Shown: positions 7,576 through 16,451 of the stretch, piece after piece
How positions within the stretch are numbered: the first letter of the stretch is position 1
Layout: every line of letters begins with the position of its first letter
NCBI RefSeq assembly: GCF_003026815.1
Contig: NZ_PYOG01000022.1
Span: 17,002 to 81,001, forward strand
Direction: 5' to 3'
DNA length: 64,000 nucleotides
Source of the DNA: Photobacterium damselae
GTDB taxonomy: Bacteria; Pseudomonadota; Gammaproteobacteria; Enterobacterales; Vibrionaceae
The notes under the pieces: model-generated
What the model saw: the letters and a program-made list of their open reading frames with translations, nothing else
What the model was told of the DNA's origin: nothing
Databases searched by the model: none
Position numbers and translations under genes: made by a program

Positions 7576-8747
7576 GTTCACTAACTCCTATTCAAGATTT
7601 CGAACTAAATGGTGTTGAAGTTCATACTATTGAGCCTCAACCAAGTATGGGCCCGTTGGCTCAACAGGTTGTACATCTTGTTGGTACGGCTCCAGATAAG
7701 CGCGGTACCGTTGCTTATCATGAACCTACTCGATTATGGAATTACAGTGACGCCATGATGGCGTTAGATTCAACAGGTAATCGTCAAGGAACATTACCTC
7801 ATGTGGTGCGTTACTTACTGGAATATGTGAAATGTATCTTATATGTCACCGTGGTTCCTGTAGGTGACAATAGTGCAGCTACAGAGGCGAATGTGATTGG
7901 TGGTGTAGATTCTTCTACAGGCGCAATTCGTGGCCTTGAAACCATTAAAGCGTGTCCAGAAACCCCAACAGTGATTGCCGCTCCCGGTTTCCACTCGAAA
8001 GCGGTAGGTCAAGCGCTGGCTTTAATTGGTCGTGATGTACGCTGCCGTCCAGTACTTGATGGACCTAATAGCAATGATATGGCAGCCGCTGAATTTGCTT
8101 CAGGTTTTGGTGCTGAAGGTACAGGTGAAGATAAGTTGTGCATTATTGACCCTTGGTTTATGAAAACCTATGACGGAGCACAAGTCTTAATGCCCGCATC
8201 TATTGCATTGGTTGCGGCAATGGCTTCAGTTGCGGGTTGGGAAAGCCCACAAAATCGAGCTGTTCTCTGTGATGAAACTGCGCGTAATGTCTCTTATAAG
8301 ATCAACGATAAAACGACGCAGGCCAACTTCTTAAATAAGCATGGGGTGACTACGATCGCTCATACTCGAATGGGGGGCTATTCCATCATTGGTAATCGTA
8401 CCAATACAGGTCGATTTATTTCTCATGTTGGTCTTGAAGATCTAATGGCTCGTAAGTTGGAAGAAACAAGCCAACCATTATTGGGTAAGCAATTGACAGA
8501 AGACTTCATGCAGCAAGTTGTGGATCGTTTAACCAATTGGGGACAGGATTTAGTCGCACAAAAAGTCATTCCGGTCTTTAAAGCATTTTTACATCCAAGT
8601 AAGAATAATTTGGAAAATTACACGGCGGGACGTTGGTTCCTCTGTGTGAACTATGGTCGTTACTCACCCAATGAGCACATGATTTATGAAATGAGTGTTG
8701 ATAATGGTTTGATTGCTGCTTGGTTAGAGGAAGTATTAAATGGCTGA
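7572..8747 (+). CDS. Phage tail sheath protein (FI-like)
   Basis: The 391-residue protein matches P2 FI sheath proteins. It opens with an N-terminal arm and a VHLVGTAPD strand near residue 35, has PTVIAAPGF near 130, and ends with the conserved sheath domain (RWFLCVNYGRYSPNEHMIYEMSVDNGLIAAWLEEVL). Sheath subunits contract to drive the tube. It overlaps the tube gene by 8 bases, giving the usual sheath-tube pair. Confidence 0.92.
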   Translation: MSSLTPIQDFELNGVEVHTIEPQPSMGPLAQQVVHLVGTAPDKRGTVAYHEPTRLWNYSDAMMALDSTGNRQGTLPHVVRYLLEYVKCILYVTVVPVGDNSAATEANVIGGVDSSTGAIRGLETIKACPETPTVIAAPGFHSKAVGQALALIGRDVRCRPVLDGPNSNDMAAAEFASGFGAEGTGEDKLCIIDPWFMKTYDGAQVLMPASIALVAAMASVAGWESPQNRAVLCDETARNVSYKINDKTTQANFLNKHGVTTIAHTRMGGYSIIGNRTNTGRFISHVGLEDLMARKLEETSQPLLGKQLTEDFMQQVVDRLTNWGQDLVAQKVIPVFKAFLHPSKNNLENYTAGRWFLCVNYGRYSPNEHMIYEMSVDNGLIAAWLEEVLNG

Positions 8748-9231
8748 TCGTATTCGTATGCGTATTACGGCACAGGTTGAATCTGTGCCATTGATGAATG
8801 AAATTGTTGATTTTACTCCACCAGAAGTGAAATCCAAGCTGGCCAATAATGAAGGGGCATTTGTTGCTTCAGAAGACACGGTGGGTTTAGAAAAGCTCAA
8901 TTGGACACTTAAGGTGAAAGGAGAGCACGGTGTTTTATCTCGCTCCCTTGGTCAATACACCATGGGTAATGCTCAAATTAATGTCGTAGAAAAGGGTAAA
9001 AGTACTGATGGTATTCCTTATGTTGAGAGCTATTCCATGTATGGCCCTATTACTGGTATCAAAAAAGAGGCTGTCAAAATGGGGGAAAAGCCAACTATTA
9101 CTATTGAAGGTACTTGTAAAGCCTATACACAACACGATACCGGAATTTTAGTACATGATATTAATGTTAATACAGGCAAAACAGTAATTGGTGGCGTTGA
9201 TCTTATGGCTTTAGCAGGCATTGGTCTTTAG
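8740..9231 (+). CDS. Phage major tail tube protein (FII-like)
   Basis: The 163-residue protein follows the sheath gene and has the FII pattern: EIVDFTPPEVKSKL near residue 20, a central beta part and YVESYSMYGPITGIKKEAVKMGEKP. It forms the inner tail tube. It overlaps the sheath gene, and a TTCG-loop terminator follows it. Confidence 0.9.
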   Translation: MADRIRMRITAQVESVPLMNEIVDFTPPEVKSKLANNEGAFVASEDTVGLEKLNWTLKVKGEHGVLSRSLGQYTMGNAQINVVEKGKSTDGIPYVESYSMYGPITGIKKEAVKMGEKPTITIEGTCKAYTQHDTGILVHDINVNTGKTVIGGVDLMALAGIGL

Positions 9232-9262
9232 GTTCTTATCGTTATCTTGATAACTATATAAC

Positions 9263-9284
9263 AGCGTCTTCGGGCGCTTTTTTT
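9263..9284 (+). terminator. Terminator after tail tube gene
   Basis: AGCGTC (9263-9268), a stable TTCG loop and GGCGCT (9273-9278) pair over 6 bp with one G-U, followed by seven T. Read-through would supply the downstream chaperone and tape-measure genes at a lower level. Confidence 0.85.
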
Positions 9285-9298
9285 ATTGGAAAAAACAC

Positions 9299-9868
9299 AT
9301 GGAAAAAAGCTCTGTTTTACCATTCTTTCATCGCAGTGGTGATCATAAGTTAAACATTAAGACCATTTCTTTGGGGGACTTTCGCAAGCTGCCTTATGTT
9401 ATGAAGGATGAATTATCATCACCAGAACAATTTAAGCAGTTTAAGGCCATGATTTTGGCATGTACTGATTTAACTGAACTTGAGTTTGAAGAGTTATCTG
9501 CCCCCGATTTTACACAGCTTCACCAAGATATTCGTGCTTTTATCCTAACGCCATCAGATGAGCTAAACGATCAGCCCTTGACTGGAACTCAATTTGAATT
9601 TGATCTTCTATTTCCATTTAAAAATGAGCTAAATGAAGATATTGGTCACATTAAGTTCAAAGTACCGAAAGTAAAACACTCAGAAGCTCTGGCTAATATT
9701 GATGATCATTACGAACGTGAAGAGTTTATGTTTCGTGTGGTGTGTGACTTAGAAAAGCAAGATATGGATATGATGGCCATTAATGATTATTTGGCTATTA
9801 AACCTCAGGTCGGCGCTTTTTTTCAACTTGCGGGGGATTACTTTCGCCCCAAGACGTCGAAGCTTTAA
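9299..9868 (+). CDS. Tail assembly chaperone, short form (E/G-like)
   Basis: The 189-residue protein occupies the slot between the tube and tape-measure genes that in P2 is held by gpE. It is mostly helical and acidic, as expected of a chaperone that coats the tape measure during tail assembly. Close to its end, codons 174-175 (TTT TTT, preceded by T) form a slippery run at 9817-9823. The -1 frame from that point is open to 9984, so this is the in-frame product of a frameshifted pair. Confidence 0.8.
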   Translation: MEKSSVLPFFHRSGDHKLNIKTISLGDFRKLPYVMKDELSSPEQFKQFKAMILACTDLTELEFEELSAPDFTQLHQDIRAFILTPSDELNDQPLTGTQFEFDLLFPFKNELNEDIGHIKFKVPKVKHSEALANIDDHYEREEFMFRVVCDLEKQDMDMMAINDYLAIKPQVGAFFQLAGDYFRPKTSKL

Positions 9869-9984
9869 TTGATCTTATTCCTATGCATCGTAATACCACT
9901 GAAAGTGAATTGAGAGAGTGGTCTCAAGATCAGGCATTACGACGCTATGAACTGATTTTATCTAAGCTCGGGGTTAAACGATGA
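9823..9984 (+). CDS. Frameshift extension of tail chaperone (E' part)
   Basis: The -1 frame after the T-run at 9817-9823 has no stop until TGA at 9982-9984. It encodes about 53 residues, ending in MHRNTTESELREWSQDQALR and a short basic tail, which resembles the E' domain of P2 and the T domain of lambda. No separate ribosome site precedes the internal ATG at 9883. Slippage would give a ~228-residue fusion. The stop overlaps the tape-measure ATG at 9981. This mechanism is conserved in long-tailed phages, but it is not shown experimentally here. Confidence 0.75.
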   Translation, partial: STCGGLLSPQDVEALIDLIPMHRNTTESELREWSQDQALRRYELILSKLGVKR

Positions 9985-12890
9985 GTGAAAAAATTAGTTT
10001 TGTCTTAGATGCTACCGTTAACGGGCTTCAAGATATTGTCTCTACAACTTCAGCAACCGAGCGATTAACTCAAGCGCTAGAAAGTCAACGTGGAGAGGTT
10101 AAATCACTAAATAGCCAGCTTCGTAATATTAAGGGATTTGAATCTGCAGAGCTTAAGGCTGAAAAGCTAGCCGCTCAGTTAGTTGAAACCAAGAAGACCA
10201 TGAGCCGGTTGGATGATGAGATCATTCAGAGTAAGAAGAGTACAACCCAATTAAGGGGAGAATACAGCCTTACTCAAAATGAAATTCGTGGTTTAAATGC
10301 TCAAATAGCCACAGCCTCTGATGAGAGATTAGTATCATTAAAGAATCAGTTGAAAGCTACTGAGCTTCGACTTGAATCGTTAAATGTCGATATTCATCAG
10401 AGTAAAGCTCATACTAATTCGCTTTCTGTCGCTTATAAACGGGCAAGTGGCAAGGTTGAAACGTTAACGGGTCGGCAGGTTAAACAGAGTGCGACATTAA
10501 ATAAGTTAAAGCAATCACTGCATAATGCCGGGATCAGCACAGACCATTTAGGAGAAGAGCAGCGACGATTAAAACTCCAAACCGATAAAGCTACTGCATC
10601 TCTTGAAAAGCAGAATGCACATTTAAAAGAGATGCAATCGATTCAAGGTCGCATCGATAGTCGAAAGGCAAAGTTAGGCGAACTGGGTAGCCAAGCTACG
10701 GGACTGGCCGCTGCTGCAGCACCGATAGCGGGATCAATTTGGACGGCAGTTAAGAATGAAAGCTCTTTTGCGGATGTGAAGAAAGTCGTTGATATGAACG
10801 ATGAGCAGGCTAAAGAGTTACAGTCTTGGGCGTTAAAAACCTCAACCACCACACCAATGAGTGCAAATGATGTCAATACGATGTTAGCTGCAGGTGGACA
10901 AAGTGGTATTGCTGATATCAATGAGCTAAAAGAGTTTGTTTTAGATTCCTCTAAAATGGGCGTTGCTTTTGATATGGAAGCGGGTCAAGCCGGAGAAACT
11001 CTGTCTGTTTTCAAAGCGGCCTTAGGAATTGATCAGAAAGGGGCAATGAATGTTGCTGGCCTTGCTAACTATTTATCAAATAACTCTAACGCTAAAGCTA
11101 AAGACATCGCAGGTGTGATGGCGCGTGAAGGGGCTTCAGCTAAGACTGGTGGCTTTAGTATCAATGAATCGACAGCGTTATCGGCCTCTTTATTGTCTCT
11201 GGGTATGGGAGAAGAACGAGCGGCAACCGCGTTAAAGAATATTTCTGGTCGTTTAACATTGGGCGATGCTTCAAGCGGTAACCAGAAAAAAGCTATGGCA
11301 GCTATTGGTTTAGATGCCAGTGATATTGCGGCAAATATGCAAAAGGACGCTTCTGGAACATTAATTCATGTACTTGAAGCATTAAACCAAGCCCCAGAAG
11401 AAGATAAAAGTGCTTTATTGAGTCAAATTTTTGGGGAAGAAGCCAAAGGTGCTGTTGCTTCGCTCTCTGGTAATATGGAGAACTTCAGCAAATTACTCAA
11501 ACTTTCCAAAGAAAACTCCTCAGTTCATCTCAATTCACTCGATAAAGAATACCATTCTCGTATTAGTACCACTGAAAGTGGGATTGATATGTTCGTTAAT
11601 AAGCTAAATCGTTTAAGTGTGGTCTTTGGTACTGCGCTGCTGCCGGCATTAAATTGGGTATTAGAGCCATTAGGGAAAGGTGTTGATTTACTGGCTGATT
11701 TTGCCCAAGAAAATGAGGGTGTAACACAAGCTGTAGGTCTTGGTGTTGCCGCTTTTATTGGCTTAAAAGGTGCGTTGTTAGCAGGTAAGGCGCTGTCCCT
11801 TGTGTTTGGTAATTCGATGGATAAAACCCGATTATTTACTAAAGGGTTAAATCGAGAAACTCAAGATGGTGGCCGAATTGCTGCTTTAGCCGCTAGACGT
11901 TGGCGCAGTTTAAATGAAGCTGTCGCAGCAAGTCGAGGGCCTACATCCTCAGGCGGAGGTCTTGGGCAAGAAAGTCGAAGAAGAACTAAGCGCTCTCGAA
12001 TAAGACGCTCTTCAAGGAAGCGGGGGCTTGGTCGTGTCATTGATACAGTGGCCAACAGTCGTATTGCTCAAAATCTCAGTTCTGGTGTTCAATCTTTATT
12101 GGGATCAGGAAAAAATCCCATTCAAGCTATGGTTGCTCCATTACCCGCAGCTGTCCCAATGGTTAGAAGTTCATCCTCTGGGCTGGGTAATATCGTTAAC
12201 GGCGTGACTGAAAGTCGTATTGGTAAAGGAGTAAGTGCAGGTTCTAAATCGTTACTTGGCCATGTTCGTCATAATCCAATGGGTTCTTTGTTAGCAGTGG
12301 CAGGCTCTGGATTGGCATTAGATCCGATGGCCGATATGGCATCCGATGTGATTGGTATTGGTACGGATATTGCCGAAAAGGCAGGTAAAACTGGGCTTAC
12401 TAAAGTATTAAAACCTCTTGGTATGGCCATGAGTGCTACTTCTGTGATTGATGGTGTTGCCCATGGTGATATGGAAAAAGCTGGTGGTGCATTAGGGGAT
12501 CTTGGGGGCTCTATGGGAGGTGGCGCTCTTGGCGCGACTATTGGCACCATGATTTTTCCGGGGGTGGGTACAGCTATTGGTGGGTTACTCGGTTCCATTG
12601 CTGGTGGGATGGGAGGTGAAATGCTCGGAAGCTGGTTTGGTCGTAAATTAGATTCACCAGAAGAAACGGCTAAAAAAGTAGAAGCTGTTCAGTCTCAAGA
12701 AGCCTCAGCAAAGCAAAGTCCTCCCGTGACGTATTCACCTAGCTTTCAAATTCATGCCGCCCCTGGGCAAGATCCTAAAGTGATAGCGCAGGAAGTATCA
12801 AAACAAATTAATCATCAATTAGCTGCTCTTATGGGAGAGAACACCGTTTCTACTCAGTTTAGTTATGCTGCTATTGATAGGGATAGTTAG
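9981..12890 (+). CDS. Phage tail tape measure protein
   Basis: The 969-residue protein sets tail length. Residues 1-220 are long coiled coil. The TP901-type core follows (SSFADVKKVVDMNDEQAKELQ near 260, with MSANDVNTMLAAGGQSG and FSINESTALSASLLSLG after it). A hydrophobic helix lies near 585-605 (VGLGVAAFIGLKGALLAGKAL), then a strongly basic patch near 660, and Gly-rich glycine-zipper segments near 835-890. Two related blocks near 682-715 and 734-765 look like an internal duplication. Start and length suit the family. Confidence 0.92.
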   Translation: MSEKISFVLDATVNGLQDIVSTTSATERLTQALESQRGEVKSLNSQLRNIKGFESAELKAEKLAAQLVETKKTMSRLDDEIIQSKKSTTQLRGEYSLTQNEIRGLNAQIATASDERLVSLKNQLKATELRLESLNVDIHQSKAHTNSLSVAYKRASGKVETLTGRQVKQSATLNKLKQSLHNAGISTDHLGEEQRRLKLQTDKATASLEKQNAHLKEMQSIQGRIDSRKAKLGELGSQATGLAAAAAPIAGSIWTAVKNESSFADVKKVVDMNDEQAKELQSWALKTSTTTPMSANDVNTMLAAGGQSGIADINELKEFVLDSSKMGVAFDMEAGQAGETLSVFKAALGIDQKGAMNVAGLANYLSNNSNAKAKDIAGVMAREGASAKTGGFSINESTALSASLLSLGMGEERAATALKNISGRLTLGDASSGNQKKAMAAIGLDASDIAANMQKDASGTLIHVLEALNQAPEEDKSALLSQIFGEEAKGAVASLSGNMENFSKLLKLSKENSSVHLNSLDKEYHSRISTTESGIDMFVNKLNRLSVVFGTALLPALNWVLEPLGKGVDLLADFAQENEGVTQAVGLGVAAFIGLKGALLAGKALSLVFGNSMDKTRLFTKGLNRETQDGGRIAALAARRWRSLNEAVAASRGPTSSGGGLGQESRRRTKRSRIRRSSRKRGLGRVIDTVANSRIAQNLSSGVQSLLGSGKNPIQAMVAPLPAAVPMVRSSSSGLGNIVNGVTESRIGKGVSAGSKSLLGHVRHNPMGSLLAVAGSGLALDPMADMASDVIGIGTDIAEKAGKTGLTKVLKPLGMAMSATSVIDGVAHGDMEKAGGALGDLGGSMGGGALGATIGTMIFPGVGTAIGGLLGSIAGGMGGEMLGSWFGRKLDSPEETAKKVEAVQSQEASAKQSPPVTYSPSFQIHAAPGQDPKVIAQEVSKQINHQLAALMGENTVSTQFSYAAIDRDS

Positions 12891-12898
12891 AGGTAAAC

Positions 12899-13267
12899 AT
12901 GCATCATCTTGTTATTGGTGAGTTTGTGTTTTCTGTTGGAGGTAAAACGCCAATCACTAAATTTGAACGAACATCCCCGGGAGCTTTTGCTGAAGTTGGA
13001 CTTATCTATGATGCTCGCTCTGAAAATGTGGGTCGACCATTAGAAACTATTGATATTTCAGCAAAATGGCTCCAGTTTGGAGCTCATTTAGCGGTGGAAC
13101 AATTACGTACTCTAATCGAGACACCGCAACAAGTCAGTGATGGTCAGGGAATGAATTTAGGGAAATGGACGATTGGCCAACTAAAAGAGGGGAAATCATC
13201 GCTTATCCATAATGGTAAAGCCATGGTGACAGACATTACATTACAGTTGAAGGAATACAGAGAATGA
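12899..13267 (+). CDS. Phage tail protein U
   Basis: The 122-residue protein matches P2 gpU: MHHLVIGEFVFSVG start, RPLETIDISAKWLQFG near residue 45, and GMNLGKWTIGQLKE near 85. U proteins act in tail completion at the baseplate end. It lies between the tape measure and X genes in P2 order and overlaps X by 4 bases. Confidence 0.9.
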   Translation: MHHLVIGEFVFSVGGKTPITKFERTSPGAFAEVGLIYDARSENVGRPLETIDISAKWLQFGAHLAVEQLRTLIETPQQVSDGQGMNLGKWTIGQLKEGKSSLIHNGKAMVTDITLQLKEYRE

Positions 13268-13467
13268 AAGTGATGGCCAAAGCGGGAACGTTAATCACAG
13301 ATCTTCTTTTTCAGTATCTTGGCCAAGATAACGACCAAATAGAACATGCTTTCTATCGATTAAATCCTCACGTTCGGCGTGAGGTTTTTCTTATTGATAC
13401 TGAAGTTATTTTACCTGATGTTGAGTTAACGCCTAAAACTCAGCATGTCACAAAGTCTTGGGATTAA
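13264..13467 (+). CDS. Phage tail protein X (LysM-like)
   Basis: The 67-residue protein fits gpX, with an initial strand, LLFQYLGQDNDQIEHAFYRLN (LysM-like helix pair) and an EVILPD strand. X proteins bind the hub region. It overlaps U by 4 bases, and the D gene begins 2 bases after its stop. Confidence 0.9.
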   Translation: MKVMAKAGTLITDLLFQYLGQDNDQIEHAFYRLNPHVRREVFLIDTEVILPDVELTPKTQHVTKSWD

Positions 13468-13469
13468 TT

Positions 13470-14444
13470 ATGTTTCATTTAATTGGTAAAAATGCAGAGC
13501 TCATATTAGAGCGTTTAAAGTCGTGGCGGCTTAATGATGGTAATGGTACCGAAGGGGATAATGTGACCTTGGTGATCAGCTCCGATGATATTGACGGTAT
13601 TCCCCCTAAAGGGGAGCGCTATTCGGTTCGCTTGGGTCATGTTGTTCGAGATGAGTTTCAGATCTCTAAACGCTCAGTTAATCTCTCTCCCAGAGAAATT
13701 ACCTTAGTTTTGACTGTTGCTCCATTTTCAATAATGGATGAGAGCGGATATCGAGAGCGTAAATCCTCAAGTTGGGATAGAACAACCTTAGGGCAGGTTG
13801 TGTTTGATTGTGTTACTCCTCATGGGTTTGATGTTTTTGTGCATCCGAGATTACAAAAAATTGAAATCGAGCATTTGGATCGTAGTGATGAAAGTACGCC
13901 TGCTTTTATGAATCGATTGGCTAAATCTTATGATGCTGTGGCAAAACCTGTCGAAGGTAAGTTTATTTTTGTCCCTATTGGCGAACAACGAAGCGCATCA
14001 GGTAAGGATATTGAATCAGTTACGCTGTCACTTCCTGCAATTAATCATTCAGGTAATTCTGATTTTATCAATGTATCGGCTGAACTTGATGGCCGACAAG
14101 AATTTAGTGGTGTTAGAGCCTTTTATGGTTCCACTGATACGGGGAAACGCTTAGAAGTAAGAGTTGGGTCAAAACCATTTAAAACTCTTGGTAAGGATAA
14201 GAATTCCAAACAAGAAGCGGAACAAGCTTGTGCGGCTGAACTTAGAAAAATGCAGCGCCAAGGCCGAAAGATTTCTATTGAAGCGCCGCCGGTTCCAACA
14301 GCATTTGCAGAAGGGATCATCGTGTTAGACGATTCTTTTCCCCGAGCATTCAAAGGTCGGTGCTCTATCGATCAAGTTTCTTTTTCTGGTCAAGGGTTAC
14401 AAATCAGTCGTATGAACATTCAAGCAACATTAATGGGTGAGTAA
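13470..14444 (+). CDS. Phage late control protein D (baseplate hub)
   Basis: I use the ATG at 13470; a TTG at 13458 in the same frame is less likely. The 324-residue protein resembles P2 gpD, which is a hub component related to T4 gp27 and the VgrG N-terminus. Visible pieces include IPPKGERYSVRLGH near 40, a LGQVVFDCVTPHGFDV segment near 105, and the RMQRQGRKISIE region near 270. The stop overlaps the ATG of the integrase by one base, an unusual linkage. Confidence 0.85.
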   Translation: MFHLIGKNAELILERLKSWRLNDGNGTEGDNVTLVISSDDIDGIPPKGERYSVRLGHVVRDEFQISKRSVNLSPREITLVLTVAPFSIMDESGYRERKSSSWDRTTLGQVVFDCVTPHGFDVFVHPRLQKIEIEHLDRSDESTPAFMNRLAKSYDAVAKPVEGKFIFVPIGEQRSASGKDIESVTLSLPAINHSGNSDFINVSAELDGRQEFSGVRAFYGSTDTGKRLEVRVGSKPFKTLGKDKNSKQEAEQACAAELRKMQRQGRKISIEAPPVPTAFAEGIIVLDDSFPRAFKGRCSIDQVSFSGQGLQISRMNIQATLMGE

Positions 14445-15718
14445 TGCTCTCAAGTCGAACTAAAATCCGCATTAATCAACAAGCTTTTTTCTCTTCTACA
14501 CTTCCCGTTAAAATTTCAGATGCCCAAATTAAACGCCATATTGATGATCTTCGTGTTCGTCAATTAAAAGATATCCGATGCCCGTTGTATTTAAGATTTA
14601 ATCAAAATAGAACGGGGGGAACATGGTGGTTTTATCGATATGAGAAGGGAAAACAATATAGCCATCGATTAGGGGCTTATCCTGCTATCCAAGCAAAAGA
14701 TATTATGGATGTAGTAAGCGCAGCCTCCGTTAAGGTTGCAAAAGAGGAAATCATCGAATGCCATCGTTTTGAAACTGTTGATCAATTAGTCGCTTGGCAT
14801 GTTGAAAGGCAAAGAACGTTAAATCAGTCAAGCAAAGCACGATTGGTGAATCTCAAAAGTATGGCAGAAACTCATGTTATGAGTATTTTTCATGGGGTAG
14901 GTGTGACAGATTTGACTCACCAAGAACTTGATAGATTAATGATCCAACCTATGTTTTCAGAAGGATACTCTGTCAGTTATGTGAGAGCGAATTTCTTTTT
15001 ACTTAAAACGGCTTATTCAACGGCCAAACGATTAAAACACATATCAATTAACCCTCTTGCTGATATTCAATTTAAGCATTTCTTCCCGGAAACATTCTCT
15101 ATTACTGAAGCCCAAATAAAAGGATGCCGACTCAGCACCGAGCAGTTGGTACGTTGTTTACCACTTATAGCCCAAGCTTTACCACCTAAACGGCTACTAT
15201 TGACCATGATGCTGGCTCATGGTTCTCGAATAGGTGAAACCCGCAAGGCTCGTTGGAAGAATATTAATTTATCAGAACGGTCGTGGTTTATTCCTAAAGA
15301 AGACAGTAAAAATGGGGTTGCAATGGTATACCCATTAACCACTGACATGGTGGAGTTATTACGTTCATACCAAGTGTGGCAACATCATCTAGGCTATAAA
15401 GGTGATCTTCTCTTTCCTCTATCTAGATGGAGCAAGCATCCTATTCATAGTAGTAAAGCAAGTGAATGGGTTAGGGAAATATCTGACCGACAATGGAGTG
15501 CTCATGATTTAAGAAAGAGGGCTCGTTCTATATGGGCCGAATTGGGGATTGATTACATCATTGGTGAGTCATTGCTAAACCATTCCCGAGATAAATTGGA
15601 TCAAGCCTATATTCATACTCATATGGAGTTACAGAAGAAAGAAGCCCTCGAAACGTACCAAAATTGGCTAAAAAATTGTTGGTGCGCCTGTCTATCACCT
15701 GTCTCGATTCAAAATTAA
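14444..15718 (+). CDS. int: Phage tyrosine integrase
   Basis: The 424-residue recombinase has the full catalytic set: Arg262 in AHGSRIGE, the HDLR box with His354 and Arg357, His380 in LLNHS and Tyr389 in AYIHTH. The N-terminal part (TWWFYRYEKGKQYSHRLG) resembles the arm-binding domain of P4/Mu-mosaic integrases, and residues ~110-205 are the core-binding helices. It integrates and excises the prophage at an att site, probably within 70 bases downstream. It starts on the last base of the D stop codon, so it lies at the distal end of the late tail operon, whereas most temperate phages keep int apart from late genes. Confidence 0.93.
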   Translation: MLSSRTKIRINQQAFFSSTLPVKISDAQIKRHIDDLRVRQLKDIRCPLYLRFNQNRTGGTWWFYRYEKGKQYSHRLGAYPAIQAKDIMDVVSAASVKVAKEEIIECHRFETVDQLVAWHVERQRTLNQSSKARLVNLKSMAETHVMSIFHGVGVTDLTHQELDRLMIQPMFSEGYSVSYVRANFFLLKTAYSTAKRLKHISINPLADIQFKHFFPETFSITEAQIKGCRLSTEQLVRCLPLIAQALPPKRLLLTMMLAHGSRIGETRKARWKNINLSERSWFIPKEDSKNGVAMVYPLTTDMVELLRSYQVWQHHLGYKGDLLFPLSRWSKHPIHSSKASEWVREISDRQWSAHDLRKRARSIWAELGIDYIIGESLLNHSRDKLDQAYIHTHMELQKKEALETYQNWLKNCWCACLSPVSIQN

Positions 15719-15763
15719 AACACGGTTTAAGCCTTATCCTGACTGGCTTGAAGCCACATTTCA

Positions 15764-15787
15764 TTATAAACCTTAGCGGATGATAAT
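15764..15787 (+). repeat. 24-nt direct repeat, copy 1 (candidate att core)
   Basis: TTATAAACCTTAGCGGATGA plus TAAT is identical to positions 19599-19622. It lies 45 bases downstream of the integrase stop, where an attachment core would be expected, and overlaps the start of the winged-helix gene. The far prophage end is outside the window, so att identity cannot be confirmed here. Confidence 0.5.
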
Positions 15788-16079
15788 AAGAATGCAGATC
15801 TGTACGAAAAACGAACAAATCAACACTAATTTGATGGAAGCGGCACGAGCTGCTCCTCATCAAGTTGGCCTAATAAAATTGAGTAAAACCCAGTTGAAAG
15901 TTCTGCAGTCAATAAATCCTGGGGAAGAGGTAACCTCTGAGCAGATAGCCGAGCGTTGTGGATTGTCGAGTTCGTGGGCCAGTACTTTGTTGAAGACCGT
16001 TTGGGAAAGAGGGTATTTAGTGAGAGGTAGTTATGTGCGAATGAATGGTGGACTTGAGTTTGGTTATTCGTCAGTGTGA
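15780..16079 (+). CDS. Small winged-helix (MarR-like) DNA-binding protein, repeat A1
   Basis: The protein has up to 99 residues; starts at 15780, 15792 and 15834 are all possible. It holds a winged-helix domain: LSKTQLKVLQSINPGEEVTS (near 35-55), recognition helix CGLSSSWASTLLKTVWERG, then a wing with GYLVRGSY. It could regulate prophage or cargo genes; the target is unknown. A decayed second copy lies at 19599-19850. A terminator hairpin follows at 16196. Confidence 0.65.
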   Translation: MIIRMQICTKNEQINTNLMEAARAAPHQVGLIKLSKTQLKVLQSINPGEEVTSEQIAERCGLSSSWASTLLKTVWERGYLVRGSYVRMNGGLEFGYSSV

Positions 16080-16195
16080 GTTTGAATAAAAGTTAATGTA
16101 TTGGCTTAAAGGTAATACTACTAAATCAATATATCAGCAGAACCTTGAAATATATTTGTATGACTAGATGTTAATGAATTGTAGACTTCTATATA

Positions 16196-16221
16196 AAAAC
16201 CGACAGAATAATGTCGGTTTT
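16196..16221. terminator. Bidirectional terminator
   Basis: Perfect arms AAAACCGACA (16196-16205) and TGTCGGTTTT (16212-16221) with loop GAATAA. It sits between two converging transcription units and has T runs on both strands. Confidence 0.8.
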
Positions 16222-16243
16222 ATATTATAGAAGAAAATTGCCA

Positions 16244-16450
16244 TTACAGTTCATTTTTTGCTTTATCGATATTTCTTTTATTGCTGTTGTACTGTGCCAT
16301 TGTTGCGCCATTACCTTTTTTTAGTTCAGAACCAGCAACTTTCGCAAATGATTTATTTGTATCTTCAGCACCATCAAGGTAGTTTTTTATTGCCTCTTTC
16401 ATTCCTTGTTCAATGAAATTAGTAGCTTTTGGTTGCGTGTTATTTGACAT
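16244..16450 (-). CDS. Small hypothetical protein, third gene of HTH operon
   Basis: About 68 residues from the ATG at 16450, which has an AAGGTG ribosome site just upstream inside the end of the preceding gene; a GTG at 16459 is the alternative. It is Lys/Asn-rich, with a helical GMKEAIKNYLDG segment and no membrane segment. I do not recognise it. Tight linkage to the gene at 16452-16847 suggests the two act together. Confidence 0.55.
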   Translation of the reverse strand: MSNNTQPKATNFIEQGMKEAIKNYLDGAEDTNKSFAKVAGSELKKGNGATMAQYNSNKRNIDKAKNEL

Positions 16451-16451
16451 T

